A stretch of DNA of 64,000 nucleotides from Bathynomus jamesi (taxonomy: Eukaryota > Arthropoda > Malacostraca > Isopoda > Cirolanidae). Below the pieces are notes generated by a model. It ran no database searches and had not been told where the DNA came from. It saw nothing but the letters and a program-made list of their open reading frames with translations. The translations under genes were made by a program, and so were the position numbers. Positions 34,623-45,481 of the stretch are shown piece by piece. Every line of letters starts with the position of its first letter. Positions within the stretch are counted from its first letter, which is position 1. The DNA lies in assembly GCA_023014485.1 (NCBI GenBank), contig JAJOZX010002705.1:551140-615139 (forward strand). The letters run 5' to 3'.

Positions 34623-35648
34623 TCATCTGGATTTTCTACTTTCTACTCTCTTTAAATTTATATTTAAACTTTCAAATATTCCTTCTGACTCTCTGGGATA
34701 CGTTTTTGGACCTCTGGTTGCTAACTTTAATTGCTTATCGATTAGGTTATGGTCGAAGAAATTTGTGTGCGTTACCTTTTTATTTATTATCATCTCATTG
34801 TTATTTGTCAAAATTAAATCCAAAACGTTCTCTTTTCTAGTGGCTTCACAGATTTCCTTGGTAAGGGCATAATGTTCTATAATATCTAATATAATAGCAG
34901 TACTGCCTGGGTTCTATCATCTTTTGTAATGTTACCATGAAATTTCTCAACATATAAAACTTCGTCATTTTTCTTCCATGTTATGAACGGAAAATTAAAA
35001 TCTCCACAAATTTAAATATTTGTTGCTGGAGTTTCAAGTAATTTTAACATGTTTTCTATTTCAGCCGTAGCAAATTGGAATTAACTTTTTGTATTTGGTG
35101 GTCTGGAGACGTTCATAATGGGTTTCATTCTTTTATTTCTAAAACAATAATTTCCACTGTGCTATTTGATTTGCTTACCGTCACCTCACATGTGTAGGTG
35201 TTTTCACGTAAATGCAATACCCTCTTCCTCGTCTAGCAACTCTATCTGCTCTGTATATATTGTAGTCCAGTATTGCTATTTCAATATCCTCGATGCTGTT
35301 TTCACAGTATTTTTCGCATTTCTGTAAGTGTGTCTCCGTTAGGCATATGATATCTATGCTGGTTTCCAGAGCTAAATTTTGCAAGTATTGTAATTTGCAA
35401 TATGCATTGTCCGTATGCAAGCCTTGTATATTTGTATATAATACATTTATATGGTTTCTAATCTTTGTGCTCGGTTTTCCTAGATAATGGTCATTTCCTG
35501 GTCGATGTTGTCGGTTCCTGTTCAATGTTATTGGTTGGGCCCCTGCATTTAGGAGTACTAGGGCTGCGGCTCTTGATACCACTGTGGTTTTGTATTCACG
35601 GTGGGTGGTGTTGAATAGGAGGATGGTGTGTGTAATACTGGGGTGCAT
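34623..35648 (-). pseudogene. LINE APE-type endonuclease
   Basis: INVLYTNIQGLHTDNAYCKL opens the domain, IICLTETHLQKCEK carries the catalytic Glu, and YNIYRADRVARRGRG follows (35181-35648). The distal part is in another frame (34623-34823) with MDLILTNNNEMI and TNFFDHNLID, where the terminal 'SDHxxI'-type His is retained (DHN). The 34.8-35.2 kb interval is broken. Confidence 0.75.
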
Positions 35649-36148
35649 ATATCTGCGAAGTTCTGTCTTTTCTCATTAGAAGGGCTATTTGTGCTTTTAT
35701 CATTCTCATTCCCTTTAAAAAATGTACTTCATTGCCACTGTTATTACTTATATTTCTTTCTCGTTCTCCTCTTTGAGTACCCTTAATGTGAAAATACGGG
35801 CACTCCATATTTAGACATGTTTTCTCTCTAATTGACTGTCTGCATAGAAAGGGTGGAAGTGGTAGCAGTTTGTTTCGTACCTGCAACTTCCATTCCTCAT
35901 CATGTAGAAATTTTTTTTGGGGTGATTATACATGCAGTTTGACCATATTTGCCCGAACCTGTTTTGTAATATGCGCATGTGGTCCGTCGTTTAAATTCCT
36001 TACGAGTCGCATGGGATTCAATTTCTTTCCTTTGTTCTGCCACTACTTCTTCCCTACTCAGTGTTTTTTTAATGTTTGGTGCGTTTTCATTTGTGTTCAT
36101 GGTGTTGGGATAGTAAAATCGGGATTTGTTAATGAATATAAATAACAA
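35596..36148 (-). pseudogene. LINE 5' region with CCCH-type zinc fingers
   Basis: A frame from 36148 contains RRTTCAYYKTGSGKYGQTAC, the first finger with its last Cys/His decayed. The next frame (35596-35886) has SIREKTCLNMECPYFHIKGT, a C-x4-C-x3-H finger end. The layout mirrors the 18.1-18.7 kb region of the other LINE, which supports one family trait. Confidence 0.6.
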
Positions 36149-36788
36149 TTCACAATGTATAAATGTAAGTTAGGTTTAATAGATAGATTGTAAAAGGTAG
36201 GAAATGGGGCCTATTCTGAATTTGGACAAAAGTACGTAACACGAACCACGAAACCAGAACAACAGGTTCAAGTTTGTTCGTACCTGTCAGATAGTTTAGC
36301 AAATCAGGCATGGGTTTGTTCATCATGTAATACCCACCTCTAGTCTTGTTCAATCATGTTCTCAGTGACGGTCCTGGCATTTTTGGCACCCTAGGCGAGA
36401 TCATGCAAAGGTGCCCTTCCTCTGTCAACAGCACACTCCCCCTCCCCCGCGTGCATAACCTCTGCCGCAATAAAACACACTGAAGACATTGTCTTTAAAA
36501 CACAAAGCACCTCCTTCATTTATTGTTCTCAGCTTCAAGTAAGAACAAGTTGTCTTGAAGCAAAAAGTACAAAGAAATCTTGTATGAATAATAATTGAAC
36601 ACTCAATAAAGATTCCCAAATATAGTGCAAACAAAATAAATATTCCAATGTATAATGCACACAACATAGATAAATAAAAAACATTAATAAATCACACAAT
36701 GTAGCTTAATAAAGGAATAAGATTGCCAGCTAGCAAATAACTGAATTTTAAATTTGGTATGGAAGTTTTAGGTCTAGTTGTTTTCCTA

Positions 36789-37906
36789 TTAAAACCTGAT
36801 CCTCCTGGTCTTCCTTGATGCAAATTCATCAATGATGTCATCATAGGAAATCTGCTCAGAAACTGCATGGTTAATGCTGATGACAGCAAGACCACTGAGG
36901 CGGTCTTGCATCATGGTGGATCTCAGATAAGTCTTGATGAGCTTGAGCTTGGAAAAGCTCCTCTCCGCTCCAGCCACTGTCATTGGAAGGGTGACAGCAA
37001 CCCTGAAGGCGACCCAGAGGTTGGGATAGATCTCTGTGAGCTGCTTTTCATGGATAAACGTCAGCGGCTGAAGTGCTGTCATGCTCGTAGATGGCAGTTC
37101 AGGCAAATTCTTTAATTCCTGTGCCAACTCCCTACCATCTAGATCAGAATGTCTTCGACAGCTTAAAGTGTTGTTGAGGGTTTCTGATTGCTCTGTCATC
37201 TCATTTGACAAGTTTTGGAAGCTTGAGAGCACTCCAAACTTGCCTCTTACTTCTCCCAAGGTCTGCAATCTTTCCTGAAGTGATGAGGTATCAGCATCCA
37301 CCACCACATTGAAAAAGGTCACCTCCAAATTTTTAAGTGCGTCATTGATGGGCTCATCAGGGGACTCATAGGAGAAGTGCCGCTTTGTGGACCTCAGCCT
37401 CTTTTGCTGCTTTGCTGTAGAACAGCCTCCACATTCATGTCTTCGCACATGTCCATGGCTGAGGTTTGTGCAGCTACAAAGCCTGTTGTTCTGTAAGTGC
37501 TGAGAGTTGTTTCAGTCTTCCTTAGCAGATTGACAGCCACATCCAACTGCATTGAGGGAGACTGGATTAGTTTGCTGACTTGCTGTATGTGGCTTAGGAT
37601 GTCATACCACACCACAGTGCAGATTGAAAGCCGGTATGACCCTATCTCCTCTGCCAAAGACTGGGCCTCAATCTTTACCATAGGGTCAGTGGTTTGACCC
37701 CTCACCTCAATGAGTGCCTCTCTCACTGATGCTGCTTGGTACCTTACTGGCTCAGTACTCTTCACCCTGCTTTCCCACCTTGTCTTTGACCATGATTTTA
37801 AAGTCAAGTTAACATGGTTCTTCAGGATAGTCCATCTTTGTGTAGAAGCCGAGAACAGGGTGTAGAGCTTCTGCAAAATGCCAAAATAGTCGTCTGCAGT
37901 CGTCAA
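36789..37906 (-). pseudogene. ZMYM1-like hAT transposase, C-terminal half
   Basis: Two frames (37394-37906 and 36789-37448), one frameshift near 37.42 kb. The first has NLTLKSWSKTRWESRVKSTE, the usual 'xxxTRWxSR' block. The second ends with AERSFSKLKLIKTYLRSTMM and DRLSGLAVISINHAVSEQIS, the hATC dimerisation signature. Confidence 0.85.
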
Positions 37907-38064
37907 ATGGAATGTTTAGGTCCTCTAGTCTCTTCAAAAAGGGGCGACAAACTTTGGCCAGTGGACTTCTCTGCCTCTAGGAACCCCCATGAAATGTTCC
38001 TTTACTTGGGGTTTATCATCCAGTGAAACAATCCTGATTATCACTGACATTTGTTCTGTATGAC

Positions 38065-38614
38065 CAGTGGTGTAGTGCTGTGGGAACGCGTGGGAACGGC
38101 GTTCCCTTACTTTTTTTGGTAGACGGAACGGCGTTCCCTCACTATTTCAAATAAATCCGAACTTACAAATCTCTAACGTCATGAAATTTTAATTCCCACC
38201 CCTAGAAGAAATATGAGAAAGAATCATTAACTGCTTCATTTCTTTTAGCTTCGACTGAGGCAATGCTAGCCTATAAAGATCTGGTGAAACAGTCACCACG
38301 GCGTACCAGTTGTTAACTTTTTTTTAGTTAATCATTCCAGTTGTTAGCTATTTTTATTGATCGTACTGGATGTCGTATATCTAATGACACTGGAAATACT
38401 GCATCTTCAACCTTGGAATATATCCTAATATCCAGTGCATATGACCTCAAAATATCCTGAAATTGGTCAGATTTCAAAAGATTTCCGGGGGGCTTACAGT
38501 GCTCCCGGACCCCCAGCTGTATGGGCTCGCCGCGCTCGCCATTGTCCCCCCCGCATCTGAGTAACACTTTCAAAATGCGTTCCCTCACTTCTTTATTTAG
38601 CACTACACCACTGT
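38065..38614. mobile_element. hAT MITE, 550 bp, in the ZMYM1-like element
   Basis: Inverted ends CAGTGGTGTAGTGCTGTGGG and AGCACTACACCACTG. Perfect 8-bp target duplication TGTATGAC at 38057-38064 and 38615-38622. The interior repeats GAACGGCGTTCCCT(C/T)AC, itself palindromic. Confidence 0.9.
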
Positions 38615-38714
38615 GTATGACTAACATCTGGGGGTGCAATCTAAAATGATAGAAAAGTACTTTGATTGCTTGATCTCCTGCACCATTGTATGAATGCTCT
38701 TGGTACTGATGGAG

Positions 38715-39467
38715 TCAATCAGTTCGTTTTGAATATGTTTGCCCAGATAGCTGGTGTGTGTGACTTGCTAATCCACTTTCCACCCTGTGAATATGATCTT
38801 TCATTACCTGATCAAATTTTGCCATGAGCTCAACCTCTTTTAAGAAGTTCCCGTTTGATGACGTGTGCAGTGTTTCTGTGTGTGCCCTCAGTGCCATATT
38901 CCTCACTGTCAGAGACTGTACTATGGCAACCAGCCGCACCAGAACATCTCTCCACCGCTTCCTCTCAGCCTCAAGGAGTGCCATCTCTTTTTTGTCAATG
39001 GTTTCCCTTTTATAATCCGCACCTCCATTTCTTTCCATGTTGTCAAATGTTTTAAGTGTTCTGGCGTGTTTTCATGAGAATTGAGCAAGGTGGTTGCATT
39101 CTTCCAGTCGTTAAGTCCTCCCTTTATTAAAGAAAAGTCTTTTGTCGAGAACAGCTTGCAGCAGAAGCAGAAGAGGCTGTTGTTCTTCCGTGAATACATC
39201 AGCCAAACTTCTCTTCATTTTCTCTCCGTTTACCAAGATTCTATTGAAGTATTGGTGTGGGCATTTTCTTCCATCCTCTCTCCTAGGAAAGATGAAGTCA
39301 GGTGTTACCTGGTATGGTCCTCGCCTAACAAATTCTGTCCTCATCTTATCATTCAGGACAGAAGGCCATTCAGCAGGATCAATTGGTTCTGCATCTGTCT
39401 GGATGGGCGGAATCGATGTGCCTTGATCAGCAGGTTCAGCACAGGAGGATCCTTCAGGTGCATCCAA
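38715..39467 (-). pseudogene. ZMYM1-like hAT transposase, TTF zinc-finger block
   Basis: EWPSVLNDKMRTEFVRRGPY and GRKCPHQYFNRILVNGEKMK (39111-39467); SLFCFCCKLFSTKD and ENTPEHLKHLTTWKEMEVRI (38921-39199); continuing in a third frame to 38715. These are the hallmark TTF-type zinc finger of ZMYM1-like hAT transposases, with at least two frameshifts. Confidence 0.8.
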
Positions 39468-39827
39468 AAGGATATAGAGCAGATGAGAATCAATTTATTT
39501 ATTTACAGTATGCTTATCATGGGTTAGACATAATCATTCTCATGTTTATGATTAGTACAACTTCACCTAGATTTGTGTCCTTGGTTTTTAGTATTAACTA
39601 TTATATCATTTGAAATATAAACACGTCCTTTGTAATTCTGTTATGCTTTTTCCCCAATTCATTTATTTACATTATGCTTATGATAGGTTAAACATGATTC
39701 ATATGATGATTGTGTCATTTTGTACAAGCTAACCAACTTAGCCCTCCTTGTTATCAGACAAGAAGACATATAGTAATTTAATACCGGTAATATGATACTA
39801 ATATCTATGCTACCGTCTTGTATACAC

Positions 39828-39980
39828 CTAAAGAAAGTGGCAGGGTAGAGAGGGTGGTTGATGTGCCTTCATCTGAGGAAACTGGCGCAGCAGAAGTAGA
39901 GGTGGAAGTAGATGGCCCTTCATCCACAAACATCACAGTTTTAGCAGAGGAGGGTCCTCCAAGATATTTTAGAAGTGCAT
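39828..39980 (-). pseudogene. ZMYM1-like hAT transposase, putative exon 2
   Basis: Acceptor ATATCGTTTCAG, 153 nt in phase 1, donor TTAG|GTGTAT. It encodes ALLKYLGGPSSAKTVMF and a Ser/Thr-rich run. The next exon begins with similar DAPEGSS sequence at 39467, but its acceptor reads TTTTGG instead of TTTTAG, so splicing there is probably lost. Confidence 0.5.
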
Positions 39981-40575
39981 CTGAAACGATATAATAAATG
40001 TTATCATGTGAAGCAAACATGATGACACACAGTTGCTTCTGTCATTGTAAATAACTTATTACTGCCACATGCCATTTATTTTATTTAGGGTTTATATTTG
40101 TTTATTGTGTATTTTCCTGATTATTGCCACATTTTTGTTAAAGAAAAGTATAATTCAATGAAAAATTAAATCATTCGAGTATTTATATAACCTTGGGAAT
40201 TCTGGGAAAATTTTGTTGGGTGTTCTTGGGATAATTAAAAATGTAGAGTGGTCACACTGATAAGTACATGTTAATAACAGCAGAAATCTAGTTAAGCTCA
40301 ATACTAAAACTAAATGCCTATAAACCTTACACCTAGCCATAAAGGGTAGGTTATGGTGAGGGTGAGGGTTTTAAACTAAAAACCCAAAATCTGACAACAC
40401 AAACATGAAGCAGACAAATTTTAGAAGTCATTTCAGCAAAAAAAGAAAAAATTGATGATTTTTGCCTAAAATAGCGGATTGCCCACTTAAAGTAGCAAAC
40501 TTATCTTGATTTAACAGTTTAAAAAAGTAACGTTAGATGTAAAAATGAAACTTAAATAAAATGTTCATGACACAC

Positions 40576-40657
40576 CTCTACTTTTCGATCGCATCTCCTC
40601 TTTCTCTTTTCTTCTCTTTCTTCCCTGTGCACCTGACGGCTTTGTCCTCTTCAACAT
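40576..40657 (-). pseudogene. ZMYM1-like hAT transposase, putative exon 1
   Basis: ATG at 40657 gives a Lys/Arg-rich 27-codon start (MLKRTKPSGAQGRKKRKEKE). It ends at a GAG|GTGTGT donor in phase 1, which matches the acceptor at 39981. Confidence 0.55.
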
Positions 40658-41011
40658 GATGCTCGGCCAGATACAACTCACTGCAAACTAGAAAACATAC
40701 GAAATTGTGGTGGAGAAAATTTCGTCGCTAGCTACACTCTAATTTACTCTGCTTGGTTTTAATAATTATAAACAGTTTTAACTTATACCTATTTCATTGC
40801 TTGTTTATTTTAATGAAATAACTTTTAATTTAGTTTTATAAATTGATTTTTACAAGCAAAATCGATACCTATCACCAAGGATAAATATCTATCTCCAACC
40901 GAGGTTGTTGAGACCGTGAGTTGGTAAATTTCTCGAGCCCTGGACTGGAGCCTGTTTGAGAAAAAACAAAAAACGGGCGTGCTATGTCGCCCCCCCCCAC
41001 CAATTGGCGCC
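40658..41011. other. No recognisable gene, Polinton left flank
   Basis: AT-rich with a C-run at 40990-40998. It ends with GGCGCC (41006-41011), the proposed target duplication of the Polinton. Confidence 0.55.
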
Positions 41012-41440
41012 AGTAGTATAGCCGCAAAAGGGGAGAGTGCAAGAATGTTGCAGGTTATTATGTAATGTTGCAAAGGGGGATGGGGGTTGTTGCAACGGGG
41101 GGTTGTTGCAAAGGGGGGTGGGGGTTGTTGCAAAGGGGGGTGGGGGGGAAACTTGGAGGCGGCGTTATCCCCCAAGAGAAAGGAGGAGGAGGAGAGAAAG
41201 GAGGAGAGGTGTTCACTTGGCAGGAGCCAAGTGCACATTAAGACTTCAGCCGAGTTGGCGTTGTTTTATAGGCTCCTAATCAGCCAGTTGGCGTAAATGG
41301 CTTGAGTTGCCAGATACCGCGATACCATTGTATACATTATTATAGACTCCTAATCAGCCAGTTGGCTGTAAATGGTTGTCAGATACCTCTTTTTAGCAGT
41401 ATTATTGCATACATTATTATTATATACGCCTAATCAGCCA
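41012..41440 (+). repeat. Polinton left terminal inverted repeat
   Basis: Aligns with the complement of 58540-58957. Sub-repeats: TTGTTGCAAAGGGGGGTGGG several times in the outer part, and CTCCTAATCAGCCAGTTGGC with TTGCCAGATACC in the inner part. A further weak match (GAGTTGCCAGATC, ACCATGTATTC) continues at 41830-41892. Confidence 0.9.
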
Positions 41441-41690
41441 AGGGGGAGAGGTACACATGCAGGAGGTACACATGCAGGAGGTACACACACACATACGCAC
41501 ACATGCAGGAGGTACACATGCAGTAGTTACACATGCAGGAGAGAGAGAGCTGAAGGAGGGAGAGAGACGCCTGTAGGAGAGAGAGAGAGAGAGAGCTGAA
41601 GGTGGGAGAGAGACGCCTGTAGGAGAGAGAGAGAGAGAGACGCCTGAAAGAGAGAGGAGAGAGAGTAGTTGCCTTTAAGGCATATTATTT
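41441..41690 (+). repeat. Minisatellite of GTACACATGCAGGAG units passing into GA-rich repeats
   Basis: About six units of a 15-mer, with CA dinucleotides, at 41451-41541. Then AGAGAGACGCCTGTAGGAG and GAGAGCTGAAGG(A/T)GGGAG alternate to 41690. Present only on the left side, so it is not part of the inverted repeat. Confidence 0.8.
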
Positions 41691-41893
41691 TCGTTTTCCT
41701 AACCTAAGAGGCCACTAAGGGGTTTACCAAAGGGCCAAAAAAAGAAGGACCAGAGGTCCTTGCTCGGCTGGAGCCGAGCTGGGATTGAGTCTTCACCAGC
41801 TTCTCGATCTTTTATAAGCCTCTATTCTGGCTGAGTTGCCAGATCACGCCTTGTATTGGGGTGCTGAGTTGCCAGATCGCACCATGTATTCTA
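41691..41893. other. No gene; Polinton left arm
   Basis: Contains the weak outlying match to the terminal repeat (41830-41892). Confidence 0.5.
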
Positions 41894-42101
41894 ATAAGCA
41901 TTGTGTACCACAATATGGTAGATGAATTAAATAATTACACACTTAATTGAAATCTAGATGTATATAGTGTTTTACAATAGATGTATATAGTGGATTATAT
42001 GCAAAATATAACATTAACTTGAGATTCCTTGAAGTTGAACTTATCGAAACAAATAACGTAGTTATCCATAATTCAACCAACCATAGAAAACAGAATTATA
42101 G

Positions 42102-42136
<35 letters not shown>

Positions 42137-42330
42137 GCATTGTGTACACAATATGGTAGATGAATTAAATAATTACACACTTAATTGAAATATAGATGTA
42201 TATAGTGTTTTACAATAGATGTATATAGTGGATTATATGCAAAATATAACATTAACTTGAGCTTCCTTGAAGATGAACGAAGCAAATAACATAGTTATCC
42301 ATAATTCAGCCGAAAACAATTAATTTTATG
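41894..42330 (+). repeat. Tandem duplication of about 240 bp around a TA microsatellite
   Basis: Units starting AATAAGCATTGTGTAC (41894) and TTAAGCATTGTGTACACAAT (42132) share GATGTATATAGTGTTTTACA and AAACAAATAACGTAGTTATC-like segments. A third partial copy (CTTGAAGATGAACGAAACAA, TTATCCATAATTCAGCC) is at 42540-42588. Non-coding. Confidence 0.75.
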
Positions 42331-42993
42331 GGTAACTATTTCGACATAAGTTTACTATAATTATATCAGTCTTTTAAATATCTTCTGATATATATTATAT
42401 ATAAAATACCACAATATATATTTATAGTTATTCAGTAACACATTAGAAAGATTTACGCAATAATAGAATTAACAAAGTTACCCAATAAATAATTCGTTAG
42501 ACAGAAACTAATTTTTATAAGGGATACCCAGCTTCATTAAACTTGAAGATGAACGAAACAAATAACATAGTTATCCATAATTCAGCCCTCACGAATAACG
42601 AAACGAAATGATCATTTACGATACAATTCGAAATACGATAATTTACGATACAATTCGAAACCCACCAAACGAGATGAAAAGTTAAGAAACATACGAGCCT
42701 CATTCCCTGCGAAGAAAAAATGAAAAAACGAAATTAAAAGACAACGAAGAAAGTTGGATTTCCCCAAAACACAGTCCACTATAGCGAGGTTGGTTTCAGA
42801 GAAAATCTGCTTGCGAGAGACCTTTCTTAAAGACAGCCCTCGATAAGTACCCAATGCGCCAAATATTAATATTGCCATTGTTATTACTTCTACAATGAAT
42901 CCAATTAAATTCTGCTTATTAAATAACTTTTTTAGACACTTGATTTTTATTATAAATATTTAAGTCACGAATAACAGTGGGAAAAACGTACAC

Positions 42994-43040
<47 letters not shown>

Positions 43041-43118
43041 TACACACAGACCGTGCATGGAACAAGGAACTCTTCTGGGATAATTAAATCCACTATAGTC
43101 CGAGTAAGTAATGACAAA
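42331..43118. other. No gene; TA microsatellite 42998-43038
   Basis: AT-rich. The minus frames at 42515-42878 show no family match. Confidence 0.5.
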
Positions 43119-43412
43119 TACCGCCTCGGTGGTGTAGTGGTTAGCGTCGCGGACTACGAATCCATCGGCCCAGGGTTCGAGACCCGACGGCAGCCGGCGC
43201 GCAGCAAAACCCAGCTATTCATCCTTCCACACAATAAAGAAAGTGGTTGGTAGATAAATGGGTACCCTAGGAGGCCTAGTGGTCAAGACGCTGGGCTGTT
43301 GATGGGTCGTGGTTCGGAATCCACGTTAAACTGTAGGTCTAAGGTGGAGTGAAAAGCTTGACCTTCGTCAGAATGAACAATTCGTGCGGAAGCTAACCAA
43401 AGGTTAGCCCGA
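43119..43412 (+). repeat. Dimeric tRNA-like SINE, family A, inside the Polinton
   Basis: CCGCCTCGGTGGTGTAGTGG head, box B GGGTTCGAGACCC (43172-43184), second module GGAGGCCTAGTGGTCAAGAC, tail AGCTTGACCTTCGTCAGAAT. It is the closest copy to 1739-2032, sharing GACGGCAGCCGGCGCGCAGC. Its presence shows that the Polinton has been resident long enough to be hit by a SINE. Confidence 0.8.
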
Positions 43413-43475
43413 CGCGGGCAACGGGTCACTCGCAAAGAGAATTTAATCATTGGTAAACTTCCTTCCAGACCACTC

Positions 43476-43510
<35 letters not shown>

Positions 43511-43598
43511 AGAGAGCGAGAGTTTTGTTCAATAAATAATAATCGAAAAAAACATCATAATGCACGATTTTCTATGTAGCAATACTAATTAACTCTTT

Positions 43599-43645
43599 CT
43601 CGCCTACGGCGGTACAAGAACATAATACGTGCACTCGCTCGTAAA
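43599..43645 (+). pseudogene. About 46-bp copy of part of the 107-aa Polinton gene
   Basis: Reads CGCCTACGGC, then TACAAGAACATAATACGTGC and ACTCGCTCGTAAA. It is complementary to 50692-50738 with only a few differences, so it equals the coding strand of the minus-strand gene at 50585-50908. No frame is kept. Confidence 0.75.
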
Positions 43646-43764
43646 TTAGACCTCCAGTTTAACATGGGTTCAGAAATACATCTCGTCGATGGGATTCGTT
43701 GCTTACTCTACCACATGGACTTTATATGTAAGAGACCTAACCTAACCTACGAAATACATCTCGT

Positions 43765-43810
43765 CAGGGCCGATCCTAGAGCCATATATAGCAATGGAAA
43801 TGAGCGCGAT
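43765..43810 (+). pseudogene. About 46-bp copy of part of the polB gene
   Basis: CAGGGCCGATCCTAGAGCC, then ATATATAGCAATGGAAATGA and GCGCG match 52062-52107 in the polB exon (CAGGGTCGACCCTAGAGTCA and so on) with about seven mismatches. Same orientation as polB. Confidence 0.75.
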
Positions 43811-44549
43811 GTGTCGTTAAATACGTGATTTAAAATAACAGGACCATTTTACCCGAGGCAGTAGTATACCCGAAAACATCGTAATGCACGATTTTTTCTA
43901 TGTAGCAATAATAATTAACTCTTTCAAATACGTGATTTAAAATAACAGGACCATTTGACCCGAGGCAGTAGTATACCCGAAAAACATCGTAATGCACGAT
44001 TTTTTCTATGTAGCAATAATGATTAACTCTTTCAAATACGTGATTTAAAATAACAGGATCATTTGACCGAGGCAGTAGTATGCCCGAAAAACATCGTATA
44101 ACCTAACTATAATTTACAACTATAGTTTACCTTGACTTTCATATGCTTCTATCCTGTTTTATTAATAAAGATTTTTAACTTTTAATAACGTATGAATAAA
44201 GATTTTTAACATTTAATTTTATTTTAGTATTTATTCATGCCACGCCGCCTTAGACCACAGCTTAACGTTGAAACCGAATGTTCTTTTTAAAATATAATTA
44301 GGATATAATTTCTTTATTATAAAATAAGTTAACAATTATGTTAACAAACAATACTAATAATTTGTAAGTAAAAAATATAATATAAGGGACTACCATAGAA
44401 ATGTAAGTGCCTATAATTCGATTTTATATATATGTTACTCGTCCGGTCTCGTTATAGCGGATTGGTACACGTCATAGCTCCACCCAGCTACATCGGCAGC
44501 CAATCACTACGAACATCTGGTCTTTTGGGCGGAGCTTGGCGAATGTGCA

Positions 44550-44584
44550 TATAAAAGGGGATATTTTCAGTTGGGAGTAACAGT
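44550..44584 (+). promoter_or_regulatory. TATA-box promoter for the polB leader
   Basis: TATAAAAG at 44550-44557. An initiator-like CAGT at 44581-44584 places the A about 32 nt downstream of the TATA start, which is standard spacing. The first leader ATG (44622) follows 40 nt later. A perfect arthropod initiator TCAGTT at 44567 is only 19 nt away and so less likely. Confidence 0.55.
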
Positions 44585-44621
44585 AGCTATTTTCGCATCA
44601 GTGAATAATCATTCCTCAACC

Positions 44622-44791
44622 ATGGACCTGTACGTCTCCCCAGACTTGTATGAAGAACGTGATACTGCAGCATTAACCACAATTAGTCTTTTCAATGCGA
44701 CTGATTGTGGCGAACTATTTTCAACGCAAACCGTAGAAGATATTTGCAGTGACGCTCCTTACAATCCGACGCAAGGGACTACCATAGAAAT
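44622..44791 (+). CDS. polB putative leader exon A1
   Basis: ATG at 44622 opens MDLYVSPDLYEERDTAALTT and stays open to a consensus donor AT|GTAAGTG at 44792. It ends in phase 2. The peptide is acidic and has no known domain. It is 95 percent or more identical to A2 (45096-45265). The frame would otherwise stop right after the donor, as expected of an exon. It sits just downstream of the TATA promoter. Assignment to polB rests on orientation, donor quality and phase; no transcript evidence is available. Confidence 0.6.
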
Positions 44792-44998
44792 GTAAGTGTC
44801 CATAATTCGATTTTATATATATATATATGGAGAGTTGTAGTATTTCGTCAAATAGATACTAGTCAAAAATGTCAATCAATGTTATTTCCCCATCATGCTA
44901 AAATCGAAATTGGTAATCGAACCAAAGATATCTTCACATAATGGGGATCTGTCTGTCTGTATACTCTGTATATGTTTTAAAAGCATTATTCCTTTAAG

Positions 44999-45265
44999 GT
45001 CCGATGAGGATTTGACACGTGTTATACAATCTTTTGAAGAACCTCGGAATATGGATGATATACTGATCAGTCAGCAGTGTCACACATCCTCCACCATGGA
45101 CCTGTACGTCTCCCCAGACTTGTATGAAGAACGTGATACTGCAGCATTAACCACAATTAGTCTTTTCAATGCGACTGATTGTGGCGAATTATTTTCAACG
45201 CAAACCGTAGAAGATATTTGCAGTGACGCTCCTTACAACCCGACGCAAGGGACTACCATAGAAAT
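44999..45265 (+). CDS. polB putative leader exon B1-A2 (fused duplicate)
   Basis: Acceptor TTATTCCTTTAAG ends at 44998. The exon begins G-TCC-GAT-GAG, which completes the phase-2 codon left by A1. It encodes SDEDLTRVIQSFEEPRNMDD, then runs without a stop into the second copy of exon A (ATG 45096) and ends at donor AT|GTAAGTG (45266), again phase 2. It is the junction of a 474-bp tandem duplication that joined the end of exon B to the start of exon A. Confidence 0.55.
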
Positions 45266-45481
45266 GTAAGTGTCTATAATTAGAATTTTATATATATATG
45301 GAGAGTTGTAGTATCTCGTCAAATAGATACTCGCCAAAAATGTCAATCAGTGTTATTTCCCCATTATGCTAAAATCGAAATTTTTATGGCGTTCATTCCT
45401 CGAACCAAAGATATCTTCACATAATGGGGATCTGTCTGTCTGTATACTCTGTATATGTTTTAAAAGCATTATTCCTTTAAG

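Larger units (their letters stand above)
33050..36150 (-). mobile_element. LINE (same subfamily as the 8.7-9.6 kb fragment), nearly full length but decayed
   Basis: On the minus strand, from 36.15 kb: CCCH-finger region, APE-type endonuclease, reverse transcriptase with intact YRFADDTK, and C-terminal tail. Frameshifts divide it into at least six frames. The 5' end is not fixed; the tail ends before the TA tract at 33.0 kb. Confidence 0.8.
36370..40657 (-). mobile_element. hAT transposon of the ZMYM1-like type, decayed
   Basis: Minus-strand order: two small 5' exons, a TTF-type zinc-finger block, a damaged centre and a hATC dimerisation domain. The 3' end near 36370 reads AGTGACGGTCCTGGCATTTT, the CAGTG-type end expected of hAT elements. 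The matching 5' end was not found; the Polinton at 41012 may have separated it. A 550-bp MITE is inserted at 38065-38614. Confidence 0.7.
43546..44095 (+). repeat. About 107-bp tandem repeat with short copies of Polinton genes
   Basis: Units start AAATACGTGATTTAAAATAA at 43819, 43926 and 44034 (periods 107 and 108). Each contains CGAGGCAGTAGTATACCC and ATGCACGATTTTTTCTATG. A partial unit with the latter segment lies at 43550-43600. Two gene fragments sit between the partial and the full units (see 43599 and 43765). Confidence 0.8.

Noticed and set aside
37394..39613. Plus-strand frames across the ZMYM1-like hAT
   Set aside because: Opposite-strand shadows of the transposase remnants.
41037..41296. 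Gly/Cys-rich frames in the Polinton terminal repeat (and mirror frames at 58682-58983)
   Set aside because: Low-complexity translation of GTTGCAAAGGGG repeats; appears at both ends because of the inverted repeat.
44567..44572. TCAGTT as the polB transcription initiator
   Set aside because: Only 19 nt from the TATA box; the CAGT at 44581 has standard spacing.
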